Of a stretch of DNA of 64,000 nucleotides, positions 43,480 through 51,425 are shown piece after piece; positions within the stretch are counted from its first letter, which is position 1, and each line of letters starts with the position of its first letter. Below the pieces are notes generated by a model that saw nothing but the letters and a program-made list of their open reading frames with translations, was not told where the DNA came from and did not search any database. Source of the DNA: Actinomadura macra NBRC 14102 (GTDB lineage: Bacteria; Actinomycetota; Actinomycetes; Streptosporangiales; Streptosporangiaceae). The stretch spans positions 1-64,000 of the forward strand of contig NZ_BCQT01000011.1 in the NCBI RefSeq assembly GCF_001552215.1. The letters are read 5' to 3'. A program made the position numbers and the translations under genes.

Positions 43480-44175
43480 TCATCTCGCGGCGGGTTGGCT
43501 CGGTGGTGGGCTGGTGAGGGCGGCGAGCCAGTCGATGCGCTCGGCGAGTTCCTCGAAGACCTGCTCAAAGATCTCATCGGTGTCGACCGGGCCCGGGTCG
43601 GGCACCGACCAGTGGGTCCGCCGGGGTGCCGGACCCATCTCCCGGTAGGCGTTGTCGCACACGGCGACGACCAGGTCGGCGGAGGTCAGCACGTCATCGA
43701 TGTGCGCGGTGCCGCGGCTCTGCAGCCGCAGGCCGTGTCGGCGGAGGGTGCTCACCGTGCGGGGATGAAGTCGTGGCGCGGGCTGGATGCCGGCGGAGGC
43801 GACCGGGATCGGGGAACGGTCCGCCCAGATCGCGGCGGCCAGCGGCGAGCGGGCCCCGTTGCGGGTGCAGACGAACACCACTCGTGACGCTGACAGCCTC
43901 ATGACCGGATGCAGGGCCCGCAGCGCGGAGGGGATGAGCCGTACGAAGGTGCGCCGACGGTCCGCGTGCGAACGCGTCCGCCCGATGAGCCCCGCCGCCT
44001 GTAGCACTCCCAGATGGTGGGCCAGCAGATTCGACGGCAGGCCGAGCGTGCGGCCGAGTTCCCCGGGAGCCAGGTCGCCGACCATCAGTGCCTCGATCAT
44101 CGCCAGCCGCGCCGGGTCGCCCAGCGCGTGATGCGCCGCCGCCCGCCCCCGCAGCGAGGATAGGTCAACTTCCAT
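43480..44175 (-). CDS. ArsR-type HTH fused to LMW phosphatase/arsenate reductase domain, copy 1 (231 aa)
   Basis: N-terminal ArsR winged helix (ALGDPARLAMIEAL, GELGRTLGLPSNLLAHHLGVLQAAGLI), then a low-molecular-weight phosphatase domain with the CX5R loop VCTRNGARSPLA and the late VPDPGPVDTDEIF acid. Such fusions couple arsenic sensing to arsenate reduction. ATG 44175 lies inside a perfect CATTGA-C-TCAATG palindrome, so the gene probably represses itself at or near the start codon. A longer in-frame start at 44499 is rejected because it adds low-complexity residues and skips the operator. A second copy with the same layout is at 46877. Confidence 0.85.
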   Translation of the reverse strand: MEVDLSSLRGRAAAHHALGDPARLAMIEALMVGDLAPGELGRTLGLPSNLLAHHLGVLQAAGLIGRTRSHADRRRTFVRLIPSALRALHPVMRLSASRVVFVCTRNGARSPLAAAIWADRSPIPVASAGIQPAPRLHPRTVSTLRRHGLRLQSRGTAHIDDVLTSADLVVAVCDNAYREMGPAPRRTHWSVPDPGPVDTDEIFEQVFEELAERIDWLAALTSPPPSQPAAR

Positions 44176-44185
44176 TGAGTCAATG
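44173..44185. promoter_or_regulatory. ArsR-type operator overlapping the start codon of copy 1
   Basis: On the minus strand CATTGA, one base, TCAATG: perfect 6-bp arms, with the ATG of the gene forming the last arm. TTGACG lies about 30 bases further upstream as a possible -35. Confidence 0.5.
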
Positions 44186-44348
44186 CTTGCTGATGTGTTT
44201 TCATGCGTCAAGGCCGTCGTTCGACGGCCGGCCCCCCGCCCCCTGGAGGCCTCCATGCCCGAAGGCCCGCCCCGCCGTCGACGCGTTCTGCCCCGCGCGA
44301 CCTCGCCACGCTGACCTCGCGGCGACGTCGCAGCCACACCCCGGGCCT

Positions 44349-44369
44349 GCCATCCAGCTGACGGATGGC
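44349..44369. other. Perfect 7-bp hairpin
   Basis: GCCATCC and GGATGGC around a 7-base loop in the gap between the ArsR fusion and the DoxX-like gene. It may be part of the flank of the IS605-like remnant next to it. Confidence 0.35.
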
Positions 44370-44500
44370 TTCCCGCCGTTTTGACGACTCCCACCTCCCC
44401 GCGTCCTGAAGCCCGGGGAGACCCCGCGACCGGCGCGCCCCTGACCCGGCCCGCCGCCAGGGCCGCATTGGCGACGCGCCATTTCCCTCGGTCCCGCACA
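44370..44500 (-). mobile_element. Possible IS200/IS605 (tnpB) right-end remnant
   Basis: On the minus strand CTCCCCG...CGGGGAG (44395-44401 with 44414-44420, loop GGCTTCAGGACG) is followed by GTGGGAGTCGTCAA. This resembles the 3' end of tnpB/omega-RNA elements in actinobacteria. Just upstream on the same strand a frame reads RDRGKWRVANAALAAGR, recalling the DRDxNAAxNILAAG tail of TnpB. No longer transposase sequence is visible, so only a relic could be present. Confidence 0.35.
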
Positions 44501-44724
44501 TAATCTCGATTTGGGCCATGAGCGCCGGTCGCAGCGCCGAGAGATTTATTTTCTCTTGCCTAATAATAGGAGGTATTACGCGTCTTTTGGAATTGGCAGT
44601 CAAGCCTCTTTCTATTTGCGTCGCCCGCGTCTACGTTCCTCTCGTCCGAGCAAAACAACCACGATTGGCGGTGTTCGCGATGACTCATATCACGCGGACG
44701 GAATGGACGGGCAGGTGGGAGGCC
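44500..44724 (+). promoter_or_regulatory. AT-rich leader upstream of the DoxX-like gene
   Basis: About 100 bases around 44545-44640 are markedly AT-rich for this genome, with CCTAATAATAGG (44559-44570) and AGGAGG at 44568. No start codon suits that ribosome site, so it may be a promoter/operator patch or transferred DNA. Confidence 0.35.
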
Positions 44725-45579
44725 ATGATGCGAGCCCCGACCCTGACCAAGCTGTACTGGCTGCTGCGCATCGGGGTGGCCGTGGAGTACGTAGGGCACG
44801 GGTGGGCGGGGCTGAGCCGCTCGCGGGCCTGGCTGCCCTACTACGACCTGTTCGGCATCTCCGCCGACTTCGCCCTCGACCACATGTTCTACATCACCGG
44901 TGCCATCGACATCACCGTGGGACTTCTCGTCCTTGTGTGGCCGGCCCGGATCCTGCTGCTGCACGCCACCGTGTGGGGCGTCTTCACGGCGCTGCTGCGC
45001 CCCGCCGTCGGCGAGGGCTGGTGGGAGTTCCTGGAGCGGGGTGGCAACTACGGGATGCCCCTGGCCCTGCTGATCCTCGTCGGGCTCGGCGGCTGGTCGG
45101 TGCGCGGCTGGCTCCTGCGCGCCGACGCGCCGGCCTCCGTCTCCGACAGCGCCCTCATCGGCGCGCACTGGGCCGCCCGCGGCGGGCTGGCCCTGCTCCT
45201 CATCGGCCACGGCGGCTTCGGCGCCTTCGAGGACAAGCCCTACTGGTACAAATTCTTCGACTTCTTCGGTCTCACTCGCTCCACGGTCGAATCCGGCCAT
45301 CTCATGGTGACGTTCGGGATCTTCGAGATCCTGCTCGGCCTGGCCGTCCTCGTCAAACCAGGACGGGCGCTGCTGCTCTTCGTGCTGGCCTGGAAACTGG
45401 GCACCGAACTGCTGCGGCCTCTCGTCGGGCAGGAATGGTTCCAATTCGTGGAACGCGATGGTGACTACGTCCTGCCGGTCGCTCTGATCCTCATGGCGGG
45501 ACTCTACGCCCGCGCCCTGCATCAGCGCAGGGTGGCAACTCCCGAGGCACCTGCCCCCAGAGGCGCTCCCACCGGGTGA
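44725..45579 (+). CDS. DoxX-like integral membrane protein (about 284 aa)
   Basis: Seven to eight hydrophobic segments in two similar halves. Each half has an arginine/glycine-rich first helix (LRIGVAVEYVGHGWAG and RGGLALLLIGHGGFGAF) and a GxWWEFxERGGNYGxPLALLI-like block (second copy EWFQFVERDGDYVLPVALIL), so it looks like an internal duplication of a DoxX/SURF4-type unit. ATG 44725 or 44728 follows GGGAGG; longer in-frame starts (44680, 44518) are possible. Function unknown; the secreted beta-propeller follows 44 bases later. Confidence 0.7.
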   Translation: MMRAPTLTKLYWLLRIGVAVEYVGHGWAGLSRSRAWLPYYDLFGISADFALDHMFYITGAIDITVGLLVLVWPARILLLHATVWGVFTALLRPAVGEGWWEFLERGGNYGMPLALLILVGLGGWSVRGWLLRADAPASVSDSALIGAHWAARGGLALLLIGHGGFGAFEDKPYWYKFFDFFGLTRSTVESGHLMVTFGIFEILLGLAVLVKPGRALLLFVLAWKLGTELLRPLVGQEWFQFVERDGDYVLPVALILMAGLYARALHQRRVATPEAPAPRGAPTG

Positions 45580-45623
45580 CATCGCCGCCCACGCGCTCTC
45601 CCTTCCCGAAAGGATGCTGCCCA

Positions 45624-46664
45624 ATGTCGGCCCGCTACCACACCCCGAGAATCCGTCTGTCCTCGCTCGCCCTCCTCACCGGCGCCGCGCTTCTCACGGC
45701 CGGCCCTCTGACCGTCCCGGAGGCCCACGCGGACAACCTCGCCCGGCACAGCGCTGAGGCGGCCCACCCGTCCCACAAGCCCGTCGTGCTGGCCACCATC
45801 CCCGTCGGCCTCAACCCCCGCGCGGTGGCGTTCGACCCCGACTATGAGACCGCCTACGTCGCCAACGCCGGCTCCAACACCGTCTCGGTCATCGACGTGG
45901 AGACCCGGAAAGCGACCGCCACCATCAACGTCGGCACGTTCCCCTACGGCGTCGCGTTCGTGCGCCATGGCGAGTTCGTCTACATCCCCAACCGCGATTC
46001 CGACAACCTGTCGGTCATCGACACCCACACCCAGAAGGTCATCAAGACCGTCACCGTGGGCGATGCCCCCCGCTGGGTCGCCGTCGCCCCGGACGGCCGC
46101 CACGCCTACGTCAGCAGCACCGGCTCAGGCGCCATCACCGTCATCGACACCGCCACCCACACCGTCACCGCCTCCATCCCCGTCGGCCTGTCCCCCCGCG
46201 GCATCGCCTTCACCCCCGACGGCCGCACCGCCTACTCCGCCAACTCCGACTCCGACAACGTCTCGGTCATCGACACCCGCACCCTGAAGGTCGCCGCGAC
46301 CATCACCGTCGGCGACGAACCACGCGGCGCCCTGGTCACCCCCGACGGCCGCACCCTCTACATCTCCAACACCATCGCTGGAACGGTCTCGGTCATCGAC
46401 ACTCGCACCCGCACCGTCACCGACACCATCACCGTCGGCGCCAACCCCCGTGGTCTCAACCTCTACCGCGGCGGTCGCATCGCCTATGTCGCCAACTCCG
46501 GCTCCGACACCGTCAGCATCTTCGACACCCGCACCCACCGCATCCTCGGTGACGTCGCCGTCGGCGACGACCCCCGCTGGACCGCCTCCGGTCCCGACGG
46601 CGACTACCTCTACGTCACCAACACCGGCTCCCACACCGTCTCGGTCCTCACCTTGACCCGCTGA
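45624..46664 (+). CDS. Secreted YVTN-type beta-propeller protein (346 aa)
   Basis: Signal peptide (RIRLSSLALLTGAALLTAGPLTVPEAHA) followed by seven repeats of about 42 residues, each with TIPVGxxPRGxAxTPDG, AYVANxxSxTVSVIDTxT. This is a seven-bladed 40-residue YVTN propeller. Such proteins bind partners or act as extracellular scaffolds, and catalytic residues are not evident. ATG 45624 has AAAGGA upstream. Strong repetition makes the DNA internally repetitive, so recombination or assembly error is possible. Confidence 0.88.
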   Translation: MSARYHTPRIRLSSLALLTGAALLTAGPLTVPEAHADNLARHSAEAAHPSHKPVVLATIPVGLNPRAVAFDPDYETAYVANAGSNTVSVIDVETRKATATINVGTFPYGVAFVRHGEFVYIPNRDSDNLSVIDTHTQKVIKTVTVGDAPRWVAVAPDGRHAYVSSTGSGAITVIDTATHTVTASIPVGLSPRGIAFTPDGRTAYSANSDSDNVSVIDTRTLKVAATITVGDEPRGALVTPDGRTLYISNTIAGTVSVIDTRTRTVTDTITVGANPRGLNLYRGGRIAYVANSGSDTVSIFDTRTHRILGDVAVGDDPRWTASGPDGDYLYVTNTGSHTVSVLTLTR

Positions 46665-46684
46665 CCCGATCCGGCCTTCCCTCC

Positions 46685-46721
46685 GGCCCCGAGGTCCGCG
46701 CGAATCGCGGGCCCCGGGGCC
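46685..46721 (+). terminator. Strong GC hairpin after the beta-propeller gene
   Basis: Outer arms GGCCCCG (46685-46691) and CGGGGCC (46715-46721), inner arms CCGCG (46696-46700) and CGCGG (46706-46710), 21 bases after the stop. No T-tract. Confidence 0.45.
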
Positions 46722-46861
46722 GCGGTGCCGGGTCTGGGTGCGGTTGCCTCGGGGCGCAGGCGTGCCTGCGGCAAGGCCGCCCCGCCAGGCGGAATAGCGG
46801 TCGCTCATCCCATCTGTGTTGTCTCGGCATGGTGGCGCTGAACGACGTCCGCCGTCCAGTC

Positions 46862-46879
46862 CATCAAATTGATTTGATG
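46862..46879. promoter_or_regulatory. ArsR-type operator overlapping the start codon of copy 2
   Basis: CATCAAA and TTTGATG, perfect 7-bp arms around TTGA. The final ATG is the proposed start codon, the same layout as at 44173-44185. Confidence 0.55.
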
Positions 46880-47674
46880 TATTCTGGCGACATGGTGCCC
46901 GCAAGGCCAACGGTCCCGGGGTTCGTGCACATGGCGGCCCACCCACTGCGGTGGCGGTTGCTGACCGCACTGGCCGCGAGCGACTACCGGGTGCGTGAGC
47001 TCGTCGCACTGCTCGGCCATCCGCAGAACCTGGTGTCCTACCACCTGCGGTTGCTGCGCCGAGGCGGGTTGGTCACCGCTCGTCGCAGCAGCTTCGACGG
47101 CCGCGACAGCTACTATCACCTCGATCTGGACCGCTGCGCACACGAGTTGACCGCCGCCGGTGTCGCGTTGCACCCGGCGCTGCGCCTGGAACCGGCCCCG
47201 CTCACGGCCCCACCAACGGTCATGGGCACCCAACCGCGGGCCTGGCCGCGTGTGCTGTTCGCGTGCACGGGCAACAGCGCCCGCTCACCGGTCGCCGAGG
47301 CCCTGCTGCGTCACCGCACGGGGGGCCGTGTGGAGGTGGCCAGCGCCGGAAGCCACCCCAGGCGGCGCCTCCATCCGGACGCCGTGCACGTGTTGCGTGA
47401 GGACTACGGAATCGACATCGCCGACCAGCGGCCGCGGCACCTGGACACGGTGGACCACGGCCGTTTCGATCACCTGATCAGCCTGTGCGACAAGGTCCGC
47501 GAGGTCCGCCCCGAGTTCCGTGCCGAGCCTCGGCCGGCCCACTGGAGCATCCCCGACCCGGCCGCCGACGATCAGGCGAGCCGTCCGGCCGTCAGACACA
47601 TGGCGGCGCAGATCGACACCCGCGTCCGCTACCTGCTGCCCCTCCTCGTCCACGCCACCAACTCGGAGGTCTGA
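46877..47674 (+). CDS. ArsR-type HTH fused to LMW phosphatase/arsenate reductase domain, copy 2 (265 aa)
   Basis: ArsR HTH (HMAAHPLRWRLLTALAA, RELVALLGHPQNLVSYHLRLLRRGGLV) followed by a phosphatase/arsenate-reductase domain with CX5R in FACTGNSARSPVAEALL and the later SIPDPAAD acid. ATG 46877 is chosen because it gives the same N-terminal length as copy 1 and sits at the same place in its palindrome; ATG 46892 is the alternative. The VOC gene follows 2 bases later and ChrA after that, so an oxyanion-resistance operon is likely. The two fusion proteins are diverged, not a recent duplicate. Confidence 0.87.
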   Translation: MYSGDMVPARPTVPGFVHMAAHPLRWRLLTALAASDYRVRELVALLGHPQNLVSYHLRLLRRGGLVTARRSSFDGRDSYYHLDLDRCAHELTAAGVALHPALRLEPAPLTAPPTVMGTQPRAWPRVLFACTGNSARSPVAEALLRHRTGGRVEVASAGSHPRRRLHPDAVHVLREDYGIDIADQRPRHLDTVDHGRFDHLISLCDKVREVRPEFRAEPRPAHWSIPDPAADDQASRPAVRHMAAQIDTRVRYLLPLLVHATNSEV

Positions 47675-47676
47675 CC

Positions 47677-48060
47677 ATGAAGACAGCACCGCAGGAACTG
47701 GCCAGCGTCCGCTACATCGTTGACGACGTGGCCGCCGCCGTCGGCTTCTACACCACTCACCTGGGCTTCACCCTGCAAGCCCACCCCGCGCCCGCCTTCG
47801 CCGAGGTGGTCCGCGGTCCGCTGCGGCTGCTGCTGTCGGGCCCGGCAAGCTCCGGAGCACGGGCCACACCTCGCGACTTCAGCACGCCGGGCCGCAACCG
47901 CATCCACCTCATCATCGGCGACCTGGATGCCGAGATCGAGCGGCTGCGCGGCACCGGGCTGAGTTTCCGCGGCGATGTGGTCGCCGGCCCCGGCGGACGT
48001 CAGATCCTGCTCGCCGACCCCGCGGGCAACCTCATCGAGCTCTTCCAGCCCGTCCCGTGA
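47677..48060 (+). CDS. VOC (glyoxalase/bleomycin-resistance fold) protein (127 aa)
   Basis: Two beta-alpha-beta-beta-beta units: SVRYIVDDVAAAVGFYTTHLGF and NRIHLIIGDLDAEIERLRGTG, ending in DPAGNLIELFQP with the usual metal-ligand Glu. GGAGGT precedes ATG 47677. In this context it could be an ArsI-like or other detoxifying dioxygenase, but the Cys residues of ArsI lyases are absent, so substrate and activity are open. Confidence 0.85.
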   Translation: MKTAPQELASVRYIVDDVAAAVGFYTTHLGFTLQAHPAPAFAEVVRGPLRLLLSGPASSGARATPRDFSTPGRNRIHLIIGDLDAEIERLRGTGLSFRGDVVAGPGGRQILLADPAGNLIELFQPVP

Positions 48061-49271
48061 CGGCCGACGCGGACAACGAAGGGCAGCCTCGGCGCCCCGT
48101 ATCCGCCGAGGCTGGTCAAGCCGAGCGGGTGGGCCTTGCGGAGATTGCCACGCAGTGGGGAAAGATCGGCTGCATCGGGTTCGGGGGGCCGCCGGCCCAT
48201 GTGTCCCTGTTACGCCAGTTGTGCGTGCAGCAGCGCGGGTGGCTGTCCGCCGGCGAGTTCGAAGACGGCATCGCCGCCACCAACCTGCTGCCCGGCCCGG
48301 CCTCCACCCAACTGGCGATCTGGAGCGCGTGGCGGCTACGTGGCATCCCCGGCGCACTGGTCGGTGGCCTGTGCTTCATCCTGCCCGGCCTGGTCCTCAT
48401 CCTCGGCCTCGCGGCGGTGTTCCTGGCCGAACATCCGCCCCGGTGGGTCGTGGGAGCCGCGGCCGGAGCCGCGGCGGCCGTGCCCGTCGTCGCCGTGCAC
48501 GCCGCGGCCGGGCTGCTACCCGCCAGTTGGAGCAGGGCGGGGACGCGCCCCGCCGCCCGGATCCGGTGGACGGTGTACCTGCTGGCAGGCGGTGCCATCG
48601 CGGCGGTGACCGGCCCCTGGGTGGTCGTGGTCCTGCTGGGCTGCGGGCTGATCGAGATCACCACCGGTGCGCGCGGGCGCGAATCGCGGTGGCGGACGTT
48701 GCCGCTGCTGCTGGCCCCCGCGGCCGCGGCCACCGGCGGGCTCGGCGCGGTGGCCTGGGTGGCGGCCAAGGTCGGCGCTCTGTCGTACGGCGGCGGCTTC
48801 GTGATCATCCCGATGATGCAGCACGATGCCGTCCAGACCTACCACTGGATGAGCGACGCCCAGTTCTCCAGCGCCGTGGCCCTCGGGCAGATCACCCCCG
48901 GACCCGTCGTCCAGACCGTCGCGGTCGTCGGTTACGCCGCCGCGGGACTCGGCGGGGCTCTGCTGGCGGCCCTGGCCGCGTTCGCTCCCTCCTTCGCGTT
49001 CGTCCTGCTCGCCGGACCGTACTTCGACCGGCTCCGCACCGACCCCCGCGTTCACGCCTTCCTCACCGGCGCGAGCGCGGCCGCGATCGGCGCGATCGCC
49101 GGCTCTGCGATCCCCCTCACCCAGGCCCTGGCCCACCTGTGGCAGGCTGGCGTCCTAGCCCTGGCCGTCGTGTGGCTGCTGGTCCTGCGCCGCGGCATCG
49201 TGACCGCGCTTCTCGGAGCCGCGACACTCGGCGTCCTGGCCGCCTTCACCACAGCGGCCCTGCCCGGCTGA
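48057..49271 (+). CDS. ChrA-family chromate transporter (404 aa)
   Basis: Bidomain CHR protein: N-terminal half IGFGGPPAHVSLL with WLSAGEFEDGIAATNLLPGPASTQLAI, C-terminal half ALSYGGGFVIIPMMQ with FSSAVALGQITPGPVVQTVAVVGY. About ten to twelve hydrophobic segments. These proteins export chromate in exchange for protons or sulfate. GTG 48057 overlaps the VOC stop (GTGA), completing an operon with the ArsR fusion gene. Confidence 0.92.
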   Translation: MTADADNEGQPRRPVSAEAGQAERVGLAEIATQWGKIGCIGFGGPPAHVSLLRQLCVQQRGWLSAGEFEDGIAATNLLPGPASTQLAIWSAWRLRGIPGALVGGLCFILPGLVLILGLAAVFLAEHPPRWVVGAAAGAAAAVPVVAVHAAAGLLPASWSRAGTRPAARIRWTVYLLAGGAIAAVTGPWVVVVLLGCGLIEITTGARGRESRWRTLPLLLAPAAAATGGLGAVAWVAAKVGALSYGGGFVIIPMMQHDAVQTYHWMSDAQFSSAVALGQITPGPVVQTVAVVGYAAAGLGGALLAALAAFAPSFAFVLLAGPYFDRLRTDPRVHAFLTGASAAAIGAIAGSAIPLTQALAHLWQAGVLALAVVWLLVLRRGIVTALLGAATLGVLAAFTTAALPG

Positions 49272-49681
49272 TCACAGGTCGACACGCAGTGCGCCGGATT
49301 CATCTCGGCGCCGATCTACGCAGACCACCGGGGCCAGCGCCGTGTACCCACCCGACGCGACCCTCGGCGGCGACCTGCGCCGTGGTTTCCGGATCTTCCT
49401 GCGTTTCCCCGACGGCGGCCAGCTCGACCCCGCCTTCGCCCAGGCCAACGGATGTCGTATCCAGTACACGGCCCTGCAATGACCATGGCCGCGCAAATGA
49501 TCGTCTTCTGGCATTCGGTGGACTGGCGTCACGTCCGGCCTCCCCGGGCCTCCCGGGGGCCCGAGCGCGTCGATGACCGACGGCGGCGCGAACATCGAGA
49601 TCCCGCGGCCCGGGCTCACCCCGCCGGCTACGGCGTGATGCGCCCGGGCTTCGGGGGCCGCTCCGGTCGGGCCGTCCACGG
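49272..49681. other. 410-base gap with no convincing gene
   Basis: Lies between the convergent ChrA and ABC-2 permease genes. A 46-codon frame at 49342-49482 (GTG start, ending GCRIQYTALQ) has gene-like codon use but no recognisable family and no clear ribosome site. It may be a decayed gene end. Confidence 0.4.
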
Positions 49682-50455
49682 TCAGGTCTTGTTGAAGGTG
49701 TTCTTGGCCCAGAGGTAGGAGACGACAGCGATGCCGGTGCACCAGGCAGTGGCGATGGCGGCGCTGTTGCCGATCGGGGTGCCGAGCAGGAGACCGCGGA
49801 CGGTTTCCATGATCGGGGTGAAGGGCTGGTACTCGGCGAACCAGCGCAGCACCGACGGCATGGAGTCGGTGGGGACGAAGCCGCTGCCGAGGAAGGGCAG
49901 GAAGATCAGCGGCATCGGCGCGTTGCTGGCCGCCTCGGGGGTCGGGGACTTCATGCCGAGGGCGACCGCGAGCCAGGTGATGGCCACGACGAACAGGGTG
50001 ATCAGGCCGGTGGCGGCCAGCCACTCGACGGGTGTCGCGTTGGGCCGGAACCCGAGGGCCAGGGCGATGCCGATGACCACGGCCATGCCGAGGAGCTGCT
50101 GGATGACGCTGCCGACGACGTGCCCGGTGAGGACCGAGCCGCGGGAGATCCGCATGGTGCGGAAGCGGGCGATGATGCCCTCGGTCATGTCGGTGGCGAC
50201 CATGACGGCAGTCCCGGTCGCGGCGGTGGCGGCCGCCATGAGCAGGATGCCAGGGACGACGTAGTTGATGTAGGCGTCGCGGCCGCCACCGAGTCCGTTG
50301 CCGAGGGTACCGCCGAAGACGTAGACGAACAGGAGCAGGATGACCACGGGCGTGACGATCAGCTGCACGGTCATGGACGGGTAGCGGAGCAGGCGCTTGA
50401 GCTGGCGCCGGACCATGGTGGAGGAGTCGCGCGCGGCGAGGGCGAGGGCGCTCAT
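49682..50455 (-). CDS. ABC-2 type exporter permease, DrrB-like (257 aa)
   Basis: Six hydrophobic segments, cytoplasmic start VRRQLKRLLRYPSMTVQLIVTPVV, the VVPGILLM and SGFVPTDSMPSVLRWFAEYQPFTPIMETVRGLLLG motifs of DrrB/daunorubicin-type permeases. ATG 50455 overlaps the ATPase stop (ATGA). With its ATPase it forms a drug or lipid exporter; the substrate is unknown. Confidence 0.93.
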   Translation of the reverse strand: MSALALAARDSSTMVRRQLKRLLRYPSMTVQLIVTPVVILLLFVYVFGGTLGNGLGGGRDAYINYVVPGILLMAAATAATGTAVMVATDMTEGIIARFRTMRISRGSVLTGHVVGSVIQQLLGMAVVIGIALALGFRPNATPVEWLAATGLITLFVVAITWLAVALGMKSPTPEAASNAPMPLIFLPFLGSGFVPTDSMPSVLRWFAEYQPFTPIMETVRGLLLGTPIGNSAAIATAWCTGIAVVSYLWAKNTFNKT

Positions 50456-51399
50456 CGAAGGGCCTCCTTGTGGCCGGTGAGGGTGAGGAAGACGTCGTCG
50501 AGGTCGGGGGTGTGCACCGACATCTCGTCGATCTCGATCGAGTGCTCGTCCAGGACGGCGAGCACCTGCCGGATCACCCGCACGCTGCCGTCGCTCGGCA
50601 CCTGCAGGGTGAGCGCCTCGGGGTCGGGGGTGCCGACGCCGAGGGCCAGCCGGGCCGCGTCGAGACGGCTCGGATCGGCGAACTTCAGCAGGACATGGCC
50701 GCCGGGAATGAGCCGTTTGAGCTCCTCGGCGGTGCCTTCGGCGATCAGCCGCCCGCGGTCGAGGAGGGCGATCCGGTCGGCGAGCTCGTCGGCCTCCTCC
50801 AGGTACTGCGTGGTCAGGAAGATGGTGACGCCGTCCTTGACGAGGTCGCGGACGATGCCCCACATGGCGCGGCGGCTGCGCGGGTCGAGTCCGGTGGTGG
50901 GCTCGTCCAGGAAGATCAGGCGCGGGTCGCCGACCAGCGTCATCGCCAGATCGAGCCGGCGCCGCATGCCGCCGGAGTAGGTGCCGGCGGACTTGGCGGC
51001 CGCGTCGACCAGATCGAACTGCGCAAGCAGCTCTCTGGCCCTCTGCCTGCCCTCGCGCCTCGGCAGGTGCTTCAGGTCGGCCATGAGCAGCAGGTTCTCC
51101 TCGCCGGTCAGCAGCTTGTCGACCGCCGAGTACTGCCCGGTCACCCCGATCGCGCCGCGCACATCGTCGGCCTCACGGTTCACGTCGTATCCCGCGACGT
51201 GAACCTGGCCGGCGTCGGCGCGGATCAGCGTGGACAGGATCTGCACAGTGGTGGTCTTGCCGGCCCCGTTCGGACCGAGCAGGGAAAAGACCGTTCCTTG
51301 GGGGACGGCCAGGTCGATGCCGTCCAGGACGACCTTGTCGCCGCTCTTGTCGCGATAGGACTTGCGCAGCCCGCTCGCCGCGATGGCCAGGGTGGTCAT
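50452..51399 (-). CDS. ABC exporter ATP-binding protein, DrrA-like (315 aa)
   Basis: Walker A GPNGAGKT, signature YSGGMRRRLDLAMTL, Walker B LIFLDEPTTGLD and the long DrrA-type C-terminus (TPDLDDVFLTLTGHK). ATG 51399 has AAGGAGC upstream. It forms an operon with the permease downstream and the DUF4097 gene 26 bases upstream, all transcribed from the shared region near 52100-52340. Confidence 0.94.
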   Translation of the reverse strand: MTTLAIAASGLRKSYRDKSGDKVVLDGIDLAVPQGTVFSLLGPNGAGKTTTVQILSTLIRADAGQVHVAGYDVNREADDVRGAIGVTGQYSAVDKLLTGEENLLLMADLKHLPRREGRQRARELLAQFDLVDAAAKSAGTYSGGMRRRLDLAMTLVGDPRLIFLDEPTTGLDPRSRRAMWGIVRDLVKDGVTIFLTTQYLEEADELADRIALLDRGRLIAEGTAEELKRLIPGGHVLLKFADPSRLDAARLALGVGTPDPEALTLQVPSDGSVRVIRQVLAVLDEHSIEIDEMSVHTPDLDDVFLTLTGHKEALR

Positions 51400-51425
51400 G
51401 AGGGTGCTCCTTGGGAGGCCGCGAG

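Noticed and set aside
44518..45579. Long N-terminal version of the DoxX-like gene from ATG 44518
   Set aside because: The extra 69 residues span the AT-rich leader, and GGGAGG sits just before ATG 44725.
45780..46650. Tandem repeats in the propeller gene as a mobile or satellite repeat
   Set aside because: The periodicity (about 126 bases) is explained by the 42-residue YVTN blades of the encoded protein.
49342..49482. 46-codon frame in the gap after chrA
   Set aside because: No ribosome site and no recognisable family; mentioned only in the gap entry.
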